6,542 nucleotides of DNA from Deltaproteobacteria bacterium. GTDB taxonomy: Bacteria; Desulfobacterota; Deferrimicrobia; Deferrimicrobiales; Deferrimicrobiaceae. How positions within the stretch are numbered: the stretch's first letter is position 1; each line of letters starts with the position of its first letter. The stretch covers positions 1 to 6,542 of the forward strand of contig JANXPS010000087.1 in assembly GCA_025357175.1 (NCBI GenBank), given 5' to 3'. Below, in pieces: positions 6,163 to 6,542 of the stretch. Under the pieces are notes generated by a model, which ran no database searches, was not told the origin of the DNA, and saw nothing but the letters and a program-made list of their open reading frames with translations. The translations under genes were made by a program, and so were the position numbers.

Positions 6163-6185
6163 CGAACCATGCCGCCCATTGTCTC
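6155..6185 (-). promoter_or_regulatory. Candidate promoter of the DUF3343-MltD-desulfurase unit
   Basis: On the minus strand TATAAT (6155-6160) is a perfect -10. The best -35 is GAGACA (6180-6185), 4 of 6 matches, with a long 19-bp spacer. The start of transcription would fall near 6148. It shares its -10 with the plus-strand promoter through the palindrome ATTATAAT. Confidence 0.55.
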
Positions 6186-6453
6186 CGGAATCCTCCCCCC
6201 CCAAGGATGGCTCATCCTTGCGATTGCCGTCGCCGCCCTGGCCCTCAACCTGCCGTTGGGCTACCTGAGGGAGGGGGTTCGCAAATTTTCCCCGGCCTGG
6301 TTCATCTACGTCCACCTCTCCGTCCCGGTAATCGCCGCGCTGCGCATTTTCAACCACCTCAGCTACTGGCTGATCCCCGTCTTCATCGGTTGCGCGGTCG
6401 CCGGCCAGCTGATCGGCGGAAAGCTTCGCCGGGCGCGAAAAGGAAGCGGGTGA
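6169..6453 (+). CDS. Small three-helix inner-membrane protein, function unknown
   Basis: A 94-residue hydrophobic protein with three likely membrane helices at about 14-33, 43-61 and 66-84. The first loop (REGVRK, 34-39) and the C-terminal tail (KLRRARK, 85-91) are positively charged, which predicts N-terminus outside and both loop 1 and the C-terminus in the cytoplasm. I have an impression of similar short proteins in Geobacter-type genomes but cannot name a family or function. There is no Shine-Dalgarno before ATG 6169 and no other good start in frame, which fits a leaderless transcript from the TATAAT at 6157-6162. It is divergent from the DUF3343 gene and overlaps the next gene by one base (TGATG), so it is probably cotranscribed with it. 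Codon use and GC content match the neighbours, so it looks like a genuine gene. Confidence 0.72.
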   Translation: MPPIVSGILPPQGWLILAIAVAALALNLPLGYLREGVRKFSPAWFIYVHLSVPVIAALRIFNHLSYWLIPVFIGCAVAGQLIGGKLRRARKGSG

Positions 6454-6542
6454 TGCGCAGGCGGGGGTCCCACCGGACAAGGGCCAGGCACCCCGACCCG
6501 ATTTCATCGGCGGTCGAGGAAATGCTCGGGAAGCTGGGAATG
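6453..6542 (+). CDS. N-terminus of a probable DUF721/DciA-like protein, runs off right edge
   Basis: An open frame from ATG 6453 continues to the window end (30 codons, no stop). It begins with a basic stretch (MRRRGSHRTRARH) followed by PDPISSAVEEMLGKLGM, which resembles the N-terminal helix of DUF721 proteins, the group that includes the replicative-helicase loader DciA. AAGGA at 6440-6444 is eight bases upstream. The start overlaps the previous stop as TGATG, suggesting translational coupling. With only 30 residues the family call is tentative. Confidence 0.5.
   Translation, partial: MRRRGSHRTRARHPDPISSAVEEMLGKLGM

Overview
The window is GC-rich bacterial chromosomal DNA with tightly packed genes. 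The gene set suggests a Gram-negative bacterium: an LPS-heptose adenylyltransferase, a LysM lytic transglycosylase with an N-terminal export signal, and a DUF3343/NifS-like pair. The combination resembles Desulfuromonadota/Geobacter-type deltaproteobacteria. That placement is inference from gene content, not from a marker gene.

Layout. (1) Positions 1-1092, minus strand: an IS1380-family transposase whose C-terminus runs off the left edge. It is followed by an AT-richer stretch (about 1130-1290) that looks like the promoter-bearing right end of the insertion sequence. (2) 1344-2614, plus strand: a two-gene unit of a nitrilase-superfamily omega-amidase and a stand-alone RfaE2-type heptose-1-phosphate adenylyltransferase. 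The second gene starts at a TTG inside the first, behind a near-perfect Shine-Dalgarno. (3) 6151-2627, minus strand: a compact three-gene unit read right to left. It holds a DUF3343 putative Se/S carrier, an MltD-like lytic transglycosylase and a cysteine desulfurase-family protein; adjacent genes overlap by 3 bp or are separated by 4 bp. (4) 6169 to the right edge, plus strand: a three-helix membrane protein of unknown function, then the start of a probable DUF721/DciA-like gene overlapping it by one base.

How the parts relate. The two minus-strand end genes (DUF3343 and the NifS-like enzyme) fit a sulfur/selenium-handling pair. The transglycosylase between them is a cell-wall enzyme with no obvious link to that chemistry. 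RfaE2 belongs to ADP-heptose synthesis for LPS inner core, and its coupling to an amidase may be only positional. The insertion sequence sits directly upstream of the amidase-rfaE2 unit and may supply an outward promoter. At the right, the divergent gene pair (DUF3343 and the small membrane protein) shares a palindromic -10 box, with start codons only 17 bp apart.

I see no tRNA, rRNA, CRISPR array, phage gene or convincing intrinsic terminator. Nothing here clearly amounts to a new defence or mobile system. The points most worth checking are the symmetric divergent promoter, the DUF3343-MltD-desulfurase coupling, and the back-to-back promoter arms in the IS end.
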